A stretch of 52,436 bases of DNA from a virus: the IMG/VR virus record IMGVR_UViG_3300025168_010295, positions 1-52,436 of that record; one strand, 5' to 3'. Of the stretch, positions 25,201 to 34,000 are shown one piece after another. The notes beneath the pieces were generated by a model. That model had not been told where the DNA came from. It worked only from the letters and a program-made list of their open reading frames with translations, and did not search any database. Made by a program: the position numbers and the translations under genes. Numbering within the stretch: position 1 is the stretch's first letter; each line of letters opens with the position of its first letter.

Positions 25201-26192
25201 CTTTTACGTTGGTTAGTAGTGGTAGTGGTTTTTATGTACAAACAAATGGGTTTTTTGATATTTCACCTATAGCTGCAGAAAATAATTATGCTTTAGTTAT
25301 ACGTGTTCAAGACAATTCAACTCTTGTGTTTGTTGATTTTACAATTAATTGGACATTAACTAATACCGCACCTTCTTTTGGTACCGCGCCAGGTCCTTAT
25401 ATTATATCTAATTTAGGTGAAATACCTAATTCAGATTACAGCGCTAACGCTGTTAACGGTGTAAATACAGGTGCTAGTTCTATTCAACAAAAAGAAGATT
25501 TAAGTTTTTCTATAGCTGCAAATACTGTTGTAAACGCCTCAAGTGCTATTGATACAACTGGTAACAACTATGGATTTAGTATATTATCTGAGGGAACTTC
25601 TTTATCTTTAACAGGAAATCCTGATTTGCCACCAGATAGCACTTATACAATACCTGTTATAGTAACTGATGCAGGTGGTTTAACTGCTACTACTAATGCT
25701 AGTGTTGTAGTTTCTAGTGGACAAACTGTAACTTTTAGTTTAAACGTGCAAAACAATACAACTTCACATACAGGTGATTTAGATATGCAGGTTATTTTTG
25801 AATATAACACTAATTCAAGTACTTTAATTGCTTCTGTATCAGGAATTAATTCTTTTAATAGTGCTATTCAATTAGTTAATATAAACCCATGGACACCTAC
25901 TACTGGTGGTACTACAAAAATAGTATGTAAAGTAAATAGACAAACAGGTGGAGATCCGCTTCAAGTTCCAGCTAATACTAAAATGGTTATACAACTTTTA
26001 AAAGCACCTGGACAACCTTCAGAATCTATTATAGGTACTACAACTTTAACTGCTGGTAATAACGTAAATCAACCATCTCAAGGTGTTATACAATTATCAC
26101 CATTACCAAATGGCACAGATATACAAGGAACTGATTTAACTACAAATCCAGGACTTGGTTGGGAAATAAAAGTATCTTTAGAAAATGCTTAA
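22248..26192 (+). CDS. Nozzle/tail stabilisation-like protein with added beta modules
   Basis: 1314 residues. The N-terminal part (NFVQSKMNQDLDDRLIPPGE then YRSAQNVAISRS and GEDVGALENIEGN) is a pattern I know from tail stabilisation and nozzle proteins of short-tailed phages. The first 600 residues probably form a beta-propeller tube. A beta module shared with two other virion proteins is inserted at about residues 633-706 (GVGYSS to GEGYSDGDAINI). Near the C-terminus, about 1130-1160, IPVIVTDAGGLTATTNASVV resembles the end of Ig- or cadherin-like domains, with a weaker copy at about 1014-1045. No enzyme motif. Six bases follow the preceding gene. Confidence 0.65.
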   Translation: MPDIQNNFVQSKMNQDLDDRLIPPGEYRSAQNVAISRSQGEDVGALENIEGNSIVANPLLPTDPNLDVIGYFVDPSENNVYLFYTDYVDTSSDFISNFAPSTAKCIIYQYNNLGAGTWSKLVEGRFLNFSKNSPIYGVSIIENLLFFTDYRNQPRKINVNIAANDDSYYQNEDQISVAKFAPVNPVRFVDMAYNNKLKSTISNPSQEFLPINIASTINGTQSVTNQVTINSTGFVPSVGSKIVSIGAPILNDKIVTASTATLITFSPAVSSTSVTDVKDIAFQQPNPDYNADWAGDPDYVKDRFIRFSYRFKFDDGEYSIMAPFSQSCFVPKQSGYFVSSQPDTTGNFAKNDAEQTYRSTVVSFMENNATDVDLNIEMPSNNIETSLRVSAVEILYKESDQISIKSVETIPIEEVNKNMISIDKLNNNGNINIFTYKYLSTKPYKVLPEDQTTRVYDKVPVRAFSQETSSNRIIYGNYIDKHSSPDFLNYGLGFADKTQVNTGSPDANVIYSQIEYPNHTLKQNRNYQLGVVLADKYGRSSTTILSSKDVSSSENTVQYGSSTIYVPYKSWSSPSASSGVTSSLYKWPGDSLSVLFDNKKGSLNAVPVDKEDGYPGVYVPIGAAETIVVLNGGVGYSSANNVTTTGGTNATGHVTTGSGLTVNITVTGSAITSVEIAKMGEGYSDGDAINIDGVPGANGTATITGISEPNLLGWYSYKFVVRQTEQDYYNVYVPGILSGYPFESLATLKQPFEINETSNIVLFNDNINKIPRDLSEVGPDQKIFQSSVRLFGRVEPFDSESSTFSVQYNPPSTPVFAASVSTLAETNYKNNAGVDLTYESFYNSESNPYIARLTTAKKIGKINQTSGTFGLALSVFETAPVESVLDIYWETTSVGLVEDLNLEVKQSQSAGGVVSLSSTTAAQNESSPINAAVFGDSGSLITPLNSSGTLVTGQNFSIISATRNTLGGNSIPLLAKSATNADVTPFTLVSSGSGFYVQTNGFFDISPIAAENNYALVIRVQDNSTLVFVDFTINWTLTNTAPSFGTAPGPYIISNLGEIPNSDYSANAVNGVNTGASSIQQKEDLSFSIAANTVVNASSAIDTTGNNYGFSILSEGTSLSLTGNPDLPPDSTYTIPVIVTDAGGLTATTNASVVVSSGQTVTFSLNVQNNTTSHTGDLDMQVIFEYNTNSSTLIASVSGINSFNSAIQLVNINPWTPTTGGTTKIVCKVNRQTGGDPLQVPANTKMVIQLLKAPGQPSESIIGTTTLTAGNNVNQPSQGVIQLSPLPNGTDIQGTDLTTNPGLGWEIKVSLENA

Positions 26193-26225
26193 TAAAAATA
26201 ATAAAAAATAAGTGATAATAATATA

Positions 26226-28229
26226 ATGGCTATAGTAAAAGAAGTATTATACTATAATTCGTTCTGGTTAAAACAGTTACAGCAAGATGATGCTACTTTA
26301 GCAAGTCAAGTACCTGTATATCCAGGTGGATATCCTTATAACGCATCAGGTACTTTTGCGAGGCAAGTTATTGGTATAGCTTCTTTCACAGCAGGTTCAG
26401 GTTACGGATTGTCGAACAATACAGCGACAACAGGTGGTAGTGGAACTGGTTTAACAGTTGATATTATTTCTATAAACAGTGGAGCTATAAACAAAATTAA
26501 AATAAGAAACAACGGTAGCGGTTATTCAGATGGTGATGTTTTAACTATTACAGCAGGTACTAGTGGTACTATCACCCTTAGAGTATTAAACATGTCTGGA
26601 TCAACAGGAGTTTCTTATAATTTTCCTGGTGCTATAAGTATAGACAGCAACAAAGGTAATTTTATAGTTGAAGAATCTAGAATACGAGGTGGCTATAATA
26701 ATACACAAGTAGGTTTAGGTGCTAAAGCTTATTTTGCAGAAGAAGAATCATTACAACAAGATAGATTTAATTCACTTATATACTCTGGTATATTTAATTC
26801 TAGAACAGGTATAAATAATACAAATCAATTTTCTATAGGTGAAGATATTACTAAATCAGCACCACCCGCATATGGTTCTATACAAAAACTTCATGCTAAT
26901 GATAGTAATTTAATTGTTCTTCAAGAAAACAAGATTAACAGAGCTCTTATAGATAAAGATGCTATATATTCTGCTGAAGGAAATGCTACAATAACCTCTA
27001 GATTTCAAGTTATTGGTGAGCTTGTACCTTATAACGGTGATTTTGGTATTAGTAGAAACCCTGAAAGTTTTGCTAGTTACGGTTTTCAAAGGTACTTTGT
27101 AGACAAAGATCGTAATAGTGTACTTAGATTATCTAAAGATGGACTTACAGAAATATCTAGATACGGTATGCTAGACTTTTTTAGAGATGAACTTACTAAT
27201 TTGTCTGAAGCAACACGAGTTATTATTGGTAGTTTGCAAACTCCTTATTCTATAACTGTAGCAGCTTTTAGCGCGAAAACTCTTTCAATAGCTCAAATAT
27301 CAAATGCTTTAAGTAACGTACAAAAAGGTATGCAACTTTGGGTTAATGGTGTATTACAACCAGATATATACGTAACACAAGTATCTGGCCAAACTGTTAC
27401 TTTTAATAAAACTATTAGCGTCGGTACTGGTAATGGAGTAGCTTTTGTAGCGCCTACAACTAGCAAAATAGTTGGTGGGTATGATATACATAATAAAAAC
27501 TATATAACATCTATACAACAAAAACCAACATGGGCTGTTCCAATAGCAGATGATCAAACTACAGGTAGTAATGCTAATTATAAAACACTAGCATTTGACG
27601 AGCTTGTAAATGGTTGGACTAGTTTTTATACTTACAAACCTTCATTTTCTTTTAGTTTAAAAAATAAATATTACACAACTAAAGATCAAGAAATATACCA
27701 ACAATATTCACCTTTAACTGGTAACAATAGAGGAACGTTTTATGGTTTTAGAAAAGAATCTAATATAGAATTTGTATTTAATCAAAACTCTTCTGTGGCT
27801 AAAAACTTTTTAACAGTAAACTATGAAGGTGATAACGGTTGGCAAGTAAATAGTTTTATATCTGATGCGCAAAGATTTGATTATGGATCTCAAAATCCAT
27901 TAGATAATTACCAAAGCACTAATGATACAGCTCCGTTAGTACCAAGTTACTATGGAGGTGCTTTTGATTCACAAGGTAATACATATGCAACAGCTATATT
28001 AGTACCACCTGTATTTAGATATGGTTTTGATCGTAAAGAAAATAAATACTATGCAGTGTTAAAAAATAATAGTGCAGCCACAAACGGTGAAGTGTTATAC
28101 GGAAAACAAATATCAGGTATAAAAGGTAGATATGCTACTGTAACAATATCTACAGACACAATAACAGATGTAGGTGGCGCAAAAGAATTATGGTCAGTGG
28201 GATCAAGATACGCAGTATCAAGTTATTAA
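26226..28229 (+). CDS. Second nozzle-like tail protein
   Basis: 667 residues, beta-rich. Residues 57-122 carry the GxGYxxGD module found in two other virion proteins. The middle part (SAPPAYGSIQKLHANDSNLI, VLQENKINRALIDKDAIYS, ESFASYGFQRYFVDKDR) resembles the second half of podovirus nozzle proteins, where beta-propeller blades line the channel. Together with the preceding gene it may make up a nozzle that is one chain in other phages. It follows a 33-base A/T-only leader. Confidence 0.6.
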   Translation: MAIVKEVLYYNSFWLKQLQQDDATLASQVPVYPGGYPYNASGTFARQVIGIASFTAGSGYGLSNNTATTGGSGTGLTVDIISINSGAINKIKIRNNGSGYSDGDVLTITAGTSGTITLRVLNMSGSTGVSYNFPGAISIDSNKGNFIVEESRIRGGYNNTQVGLGAKAYFAEEESLQQDRFNSLIYSGIFNSRTGINNTNQFSIGEDITKSAPPAYGSIQKLHANDSNLIVLQENKINRALIDKDAIYSAEGNATITSRFQVIGELVPYNGDFGISRNPESFASYGFQRYFVDKDRNSVLRLSKDGLTEISRYGMLDFFRDELTNLSEATRVIIGSLQTPYSITVAAFSAKTLSIAQISNALSNVQKGMQLWVNGVLQPDIYVTQVSGQTVTFNKTISVGTGNGVAFVAPTTSKIVGGYDIHNKNYITSIQQKPTWAVPIADDQTTGSNANYKTLAFDELVNGWTSFYTYKPSFSFSLKNKYYTTKDQEIYQQYSPLTGNNRGTFYGFRKESNIEFVFNQNSSVAKNFLTVNYEGDNGWQVNSFISDAQRFDYGSQNPLDNYQSTNDTAPLVPSYYGGAFDSQGNTYATAILVPPVFRYGFDRKENKYYAVLKNNSAATNGEVLYGKQISGIKGRYATVTISTDTITDVGGAKELWSVGSRYAVSSY

Positions 28230-28239
28230 ATTAAATTAT

Positions 28240-28650
28240 ATGGAATTAAACGTACGCAGATTAGCGGACAGTGATTGGGATACATTATGTGAATGGTGGG
28301 ATGCGTGGCCTGAATGGGTTAATCCACCTAAAGATTTTTTACCTGATAACGGTACTGGTGGACTTATGGTTTACAAACAAAATACATTGATAGCAGCAGG
28401 GTTTATATATTATACTAATTCTAAAGCAGCTTTATTTGAATGGGTTATATCTAACCCTAAATATAGAGAAGCTGATAGAAAACAAGCTATAGAGCTTTTA
28501 ATAAACGCAGCTGAAGAAGTTTGTAAAGCTAATGGTGTAAACTATATGTTTACTATAGGTAGAACAAAACCTTTGATAGAAACACATCGAAAATTAAACT
28601 GGGTGGTTGATGATAAACCATCTTATGAAATAACTAAAAAAATAAATTAG
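28240..28650 (+). CDS. GNAT-like acetyltransferase
   Basis: 136 residues from ATG 28240; an in-frame ATG at 28174 lies inside the preceding gene, and 28240 follows the usual ATTATATG context. The layout matches GNAT N-acetyltransferases: N-terminal beta-alpha (MELNVRRLADSDWDTLCEWW), central strands GGLMVYKQNTLIAAGFIYY and KAALFEWVISNPKYREADR, helix QAIELLINAAEEVC, and a strand plus helix ending in HRKLNWVVDDK. The acetyl-CoA loop Q/RxxGxG/A is degenerate (EADRKQA), so activity is uncertain. It is embedded between tail and internal virion genes, so it may modify a virion or cell-surface protein or be packaged. Confidence 0.65.
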   Translation: MELNVRRLADSDWDTLCEWWDAWPEWVNPPKDFLPDNGTGGLMVYKQNTLIAAGFIYYTNSKAALFEWVISNPKYREADRKQAIELLINAAEEVCKANGVNYMFTIGRTKPLIETHRKLNWVVDDKPSYEITKKIN

Positions 28651-28651
28651 C

Positions 28652-29467
28652 ATGGGAGTAGTAACGGCAATAGCAGCAGGTGTTTCCGCGATAGGCGGAG
28701 CAGTTGCGTCTAATCAAGCAAAGCAAGCCGCTAAAGGAGCGAGGAATGATAAAGCTAGAGCTGAAGCTGAGCTTAGATCTTTAAAAAACTCTAGGCAAGA
28801 CGTGATAAATCCTTATTCTTCTACAAAAGATTTAAGTGAACTTGCTAGAGATTTATCAGGTCAACTAACAAATCCTTTTGCACAGTTAGGTGTAGCAACG
28901 CAAGCAGCTGAAATACAGATGGAACAAACTGATATTGCTCTTGCTAATACTTTAGACACACTTATGGCTACTGGTGCTAGCGCAGGTGGAGCAACAGCTC
29001 TTGCTCAAGCAGCGTTGCAGTCTAAGAAAAATATTGCAGCTAACATAGAACAACAAGAAGCTCAAAACGAAAAACTACGAGCACAAGGTGAACAAGCTTT
29101 ACAAGCTCAAAAAATATCTGAGCAACAAAGACTTCAGTCTATTGCTATATCAGAAGGGCAACGAATTCAAGCCGCGGATGCTGCTGGCCAACAGTTTGAG
29201 TTTCAAACACAAGAAAATAGAATTAATGCAGATCTTGACAGAGCTGCAGGTACGCAAGCACAAGCACAAGCTAATCAAGCTTCTGCAAACCAAGCGCAAG
29301 CGTCTGCACTAACAGGTGCTGTTGGTGGTATTACAGGTATGTTAGGCACGGCTGTTGGTGGCGGGGCTTTTAATAGGTCTGCTCCAAGTGCTGTAAATCC
29401 AAATTCTGATAAATTAGCAGGCCTTATAACTGGGGCTATTAATCCTCTTTATGGAATAAAATTTTAA
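28652..29467 (+). CDS. Internal virion protein (small, Ala/Gln-rich)
   Basis: 271 residues. A Gly/Ala-rich hydrophobic N-terminus (VVTAIAAGVSAIGGAVASN) is followed by long Ala/Gln/Glu coiled coils (QAEIQMEQTDIALANTL, NIEQQEAQNEKLRAQGEQ) and a Gly-rich C-terminal segment (GAVGGITGMLGTAVGGGAF). This is the make-up of T7 gp14-like internal core proteins, which can insert in the host envelope during DNA ejection. It is the first of three such genes in a row and starts one base after the previous stop. Confidence 0.72.
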   Translation: MGVVTAIAAGVSAIGGAVASNQAKQAAKGARNDKARAEAELRSLKNSRQDVINPYSSTKDLSELARDLSGQLTNPFAQLGVATQAAEIQMEQTDIALANTLDTLMATGASAGGATALAQAALQSKKNIAANIEQQEAQNEKLRAQGEQALQAQKISEQQRLQSIAISEGQRIQAADAAGQQFEFQTQENRINADLDRAAGTQAQAQANQASANQAQASALTGAVGGITGMLGTAVGGGAFNRSAPSAVNPNSDKLAGLITGAINPLYGIKF

Positions 29468-29473
29468 TTAATA

Positions 29474-31087
29474 ATGAGTTATAGAAATCCACAGATAATC
29501 GTTGATCGATCAGCAGAAATATACGCGGGTCTTGCTAATGCAGGAACTAATTTTTTTAATTCTTATATGAAAGCTAGCAATGCTGTTAAAGATGCTACTG
29601 CTAAACGAAACGCAGGTATGCTTAAGGCTATTAACAAGTCTACAGAAAAGTATGAAAACAGAATTGAAAAAGGAATTGACGCGAATAAAATAGATGACCC
29701 TACTTTAATAGAGCAAGTACAAGCTGCAGCTGAAAAAATGTTAAATGGTTCTGACGGAAAAATAGGTGTTATTAGAAAAGATGCTATGCTAAACATGGGG
29801 TTAGTAAATGATCCGGCTCTTAGTAAACAATATAGAAAAGATATTAGAGAATATAAAGCTTGGCAATCAAGAGCTATACAAAACGCTGGTGGCTATGAAG
29901 CTCAAGTGGAAGATTACGATGCTCAAGTAAATTCGTCTACGCTTGGAACTACAAAGCAAATAGCTGGTCAAGGTACAGAAAGATTTATAAACCTTACAGC
30001 GCTTCAAACTTTAAGACAAAGAGAAATTGAAGGTGTTGATGTGTCAAGAACAGTTACAAAAGATGGTGATATAATTATATCGGGTAAGATGGATATGGAT
30101 AGCGCTGCTTTTAAACAATATTTAGATGATGAACTTATAGAAGTAGATAAAAATACAGGTGAAATAAAAGGTTTAAATATTGATGTAAAAAATGGTACTG
30201 CTTCTTTTGAGTGGAGAAGCAATGCTAAAAATCCAGTTAAAAATTTACTTATAGATTTAATACCTACGTTTGATCAATCTAAAGCTTCTATTGCAGCTGG
30301 TATAGAAAATAAAGATGGTAAAGTAACAGAGTCTCTATACGTAGGAGGAGAAAAAGGAAGAAAAACTCAAACAATTTCAGCTGGAAAAGGTCGTGTGTAT
30401 GATGAAACAAAAATATATATTAATACTGATGTAGTAAAAGATAATGATGTTTTTAACAAACAAGCTACAGCTTTTGCAGAAGGCGTTAGAACATCGTCTA
30501 AAGATCAACAAATAGATATACTTAATAGAATTGGTGTACCTCTTGAAGATCAAGAAAAGTATTTAAATGATCCCGCTTCTCAAGCTGACATAATTACAGA
30601 AGCATTAATTAATGATAACATAAAAAGACTTACTGGTTCACCTGATGTTAAAAAAGATGGTGATAAATTTTATATAACTGAATACAGCAAAGATAGAGCT
30701 AAACCTAAACCAGGAGCTACAGAAATAAAAGATGCTAAAGATTTAAAAGACGCTAAAACAAGATTAGATATTGTAGATACTCTTCTTGAAGTAGAAGACG
30801 CTATACCTGTGTTACCAGATGTTTTTCCAACAAGTTGGTTTAATTCTAATGAAGGTGAAGTAGCAAAACAAAGTATAATTGATATTGTAGAAAGAAGCGG
30901 TGGAAATATTATTGGAGACGTGATAGACGATGGCTCACGAGGTTTCAAAATCAAAGTAGACTACGACGGTAGAAAAAGAACTTTGTCAACAAATGATTTT
31001 AGAAATAAAAATATATTAAAATCTAGACTTAAAGACGCTATAGGAGCAGGTGTTGAAAACATTTATGATGATATTAATATTGATTAA
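29474..31087 (+). CDS. Internal virion protein (middle)
   Basis: 537 residues, starting in the TTAATAATG context. The N-terminal part is helical and charged (IVDRSAEIYAGLANAGTNFF, KAINKSTEKYENRIEKGID); the middle and C-terminal parts are mixed alpha/beta (KKDGDKFYITEYSKDRAK, GSRGFKIKVDYDGRKRTL). No transglycosylase catalytic motif is visible. It lies between the small Ala/Gln-rich protein and the giant protein, matching the order of internal core proteins in short-tailed phages. Function is inferred from order. Confidence 0.6.
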   Translation: MSYRNPQIIVDRSAEIYAGLANAGTNFFNSYMKASNAVKDATAKRNAGMLKAINKSTEKYENRIEKGIDANKIDDPTLIEQVQAAAEKMLNGSDGKIGVIRKDAMLNMGLVNDPALSKQYRKDIREYKAWQSRAIQNAGGYEAQVEDYDAQVNSSTLGTTKQIAGQGTERFINLTALQTLRQREIEGVDVSRTVTKDGDIIISGKMDMDSAAFKQYLDDELIEVDKNTGEIKGLNIDVKNGTASFEWRSNAKNPVKNLLIDLIPTFDQSKASIAAGIENKDGKVTESLYVGGEKGRKTQTISAGKGRVYDETKIYINTDVVKDNDVFNKQATAFAEGVRTSSKDQQIDILNRIGVPLEDQEKYLNDPASQADIITEALINDNIKRLTGSPDVKKDGDKFYITEYSKDRAKPKPGATEIKDAKDLKDAKTRLDIVDTLLEVEDAIPVLPDVFPTSWFNSNEGEVAKQSIIDIVERSGGNIIGDVIDDGSRGFKIKVDYDGRKRTLSTNDFRNKNILKSRLKDAIGAGVENIYDDINID

Positions 31088-31098
31088 AATTAAATATA

Positions 31099-34000
31099 AT
31101 GGCTAGAAATAAAGAGCAAGTTGATCAATTAAAAAAATTAGTAGATCAATTAAGATCTGAAAATTTATCTACAGACGAAATACAAGCTAAGGTTGATGAA
31201 CAAAAAGCTTTGTTTGATGCTGAGCAAACAACTACTGTAGAAGTTACAGACGAAATACAAACTGACTCTACAGAGGGAAAGACAAACGATGTTGCAACAG
31301 TGGATGCGGCTGTGACATCGGAACCGGACACAGCATCCGAGAGTACGGAATCAGAGCCGGACGATATTTTATCGGGATTAGAAAAAATTAAAGACGTACG
31401 TGAAATAGATAAACGTATTGATAAAATAACATCTACTAAAGCCACTAAGTTTTTTGAAGCAGGAGAAATAAGTCCTTTAGATTCTCCAAAACGGATAGCT
31501 CAATATAAAGAATTAATCAATAGAAGAAACAATATAATAGGTGACGCTTATAAACTAGGTCAAACTCAGACTTACCAGCAAAAAGACTTTGATCCTATGA
31601 GTGCTGCTGAAATACAAACTGAAAGAGAGGGAGCTCCAGAAGGAGGAGTTAAACTAGCTTACGTTCCTTTTACTGTAGACGGTGAAGTTGTCGGTACTAC
31701 TATGGAGCCAGTTGGATTACAAGAGGTAGTAGTAACAGCTGAACAATATAAAGAGCGTGAAAGACAAGTACAAAGTGAAGCTTATATTAATTTTCTAGAA
31801 CAATCTGGTTTATCAACAGAACCACTATCTCGAGAAAAGTTTGAAGCTGAAAAAGAAAAAGAAGGTAATATAACAGAAATAAAAACTATGCCTTATAGAG
31901 GTTTAGATTTACTTCAATCTTTTGAAAACATAGGAGCTTCTTTATCTGGGCTTCAACAAACAACACAAGAAAAAGAAGATTTTAAAAATCAATATGAAGA
32001 TTATCTTTCTTTAATGAAAGACGAAAAAGTTAGTTTAGAGCGAGAAGTTCCTGGACTTTTATCTAGCACTGGTGCTGTAATTTCCAATACGCTTTTACAA
32101 ATTGGAGGTACTGATGATAGAGCTCTTTTAAATTTAGCTTATCTTACAAATTCTATATCTTCTGATACTTATAGAAATATATTTGGTGTAAATCTTGGTG
32201 ATAAACTAAAAGAACAGGCTGTTAAAGGACTTGGTGTTATAGATACTAAAATAAATTATTTAAATTCATTAACAGGTGATGTTGCGCAGTTTACAGATAT
32301 ACCAGATGTTGAAGGTGTAAAAAAAGTAACTTCAGGTTTAGCCGCTACTTTAAATGCTGTATCTAGTTTTGGCGCTACAGTAGCTACAGCTATACCAACT
32401 AGTGGCTACTCTATATATAGCGATATGATTGCTAATAATATTAAATCTTATAATGATGCTAAAGCTCAAAGATTTGGTATTGACGTTGTTGAACTTGCTA
32501 AACGCGGAGAAACAGAAATTGTAATACCTGCTACGTTAGGAAGTATAGGTGCTCAATTAGAAAAACTTGGTATAAAAGGAGTTGGAAGAGCTATAAGTAA
32601 AATGTCTCCAGGCGCTATGCAAACTGTTTTTGCTTTATTTAATTCAGGTACAACAGAAAGCGTTACTGAATGGTCACAAAATCAACTTGAAACATACAAT
32701 GAAGCTTTAGGAAAAGGTCTTACAAATAGCGAGGCTATTGACCTTGTTGTTAAAGAAATGACTTCTAAACAAAGTATAGAAAGCGCTTTGCAAGGATTTG
32801 CTGGAGGTGGTGGTGCAATGCTTAGTTCTAGTTTAATAAAATCAGCTAGCAGTTTACGCACTCCTTCTGAAAACAAAAGAGTATCTAATCTTATAAACAA
32901 ACTAAACGAATTAGAAAATAGTAAGTATAGAAAAAATTTAAACGCTGATGATATTGCTCAAATAAACACAGCTCAAGAACAAATAAGAGTTGATCTAAGA
33001 GATATTGTATTAAGTAATAACGAATTAACAACAACTTTAACACCAGCACAAATTCAACAAGTAGATATAGCCTCTGATTATTTAACTTCTTCTACTAGTA
33101 GAATAAACGAAATAGAAGCTAGTGATAAATACAGCGAGCAAGACAAAGAAAATATTATAGCTAGTATAAATCAAAAAAGAAAAATAGCTAGCGATGTAAT
33201 ATATGATATACGTAACGAAGCAGAAAAATTAGAAGCACAAGTATTTACTATAAAAGATTTATCTAAGTTTGTTAAAGGTGTTAAAGTAGAGGAAGCTAAA
33301 GATGATGCTGAAGCTTTAAAATTTGTTGATGAAAATAATTTAGAAATAAAAGCTTCTACGGAGCAAGGCTATATACTACAAAATCCTGAAACAGGTGAGC
33401 AGACGATAGTTATAAATAAAGAGACCGCTCAAAACCAACAAGCTGTAAACGTAGCCGCTCATGAATTTTTACATGCTATATTATATTCTACAATAAAAAA
33501 TAATCCTAAGGCAGCTACAAATCTTGGTAAATCTCTAATGGCTGAGTTAAATAAAATAGACATAGACCAAATAGAAGATAGTGACTTTAAAAAACGTATG
33601 AAGCAATATGCTGAAAAACCTATTGACCAACAAATGGAAGAGGCTATTACGTTGTTTTCTGATGCTTTAGTTACAGGGGATATAAATTTTAAAGAAAATA
33701 TAGCTACTAGAATAGGTGATAGATTTCGTAGACTTGCTCAAAAGTTTGGTGTTAAAATAAAATTTAACAATGGTAGAGATGTATATAACTTTGTAAAAGA
33801 TTATAACAAAAGTATTGAAAAAGGTGAATTATCTATAGCTCAAGTACGGGCAGCCGCTGAAGGTGTTGAAGGTGAATTAGTTACACCAGCTGAACAACAA
33901 GCTGATGAGCAAATAATTAAAGAATCAAGATCTGAAGAAGCTTCTAATCGTGTTCAAGAAATATACGATGAGCAAGGTGAAGCTGGAACTTTTGAAATTA

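Noticed and set aside
28174-28239. Longer start of the acetyltransferase-like gene
   Set aside because: It would overlap the end of the nozzle-like gene; ATG 28240 has the local start context and begins the first strand of the GNAT fold.
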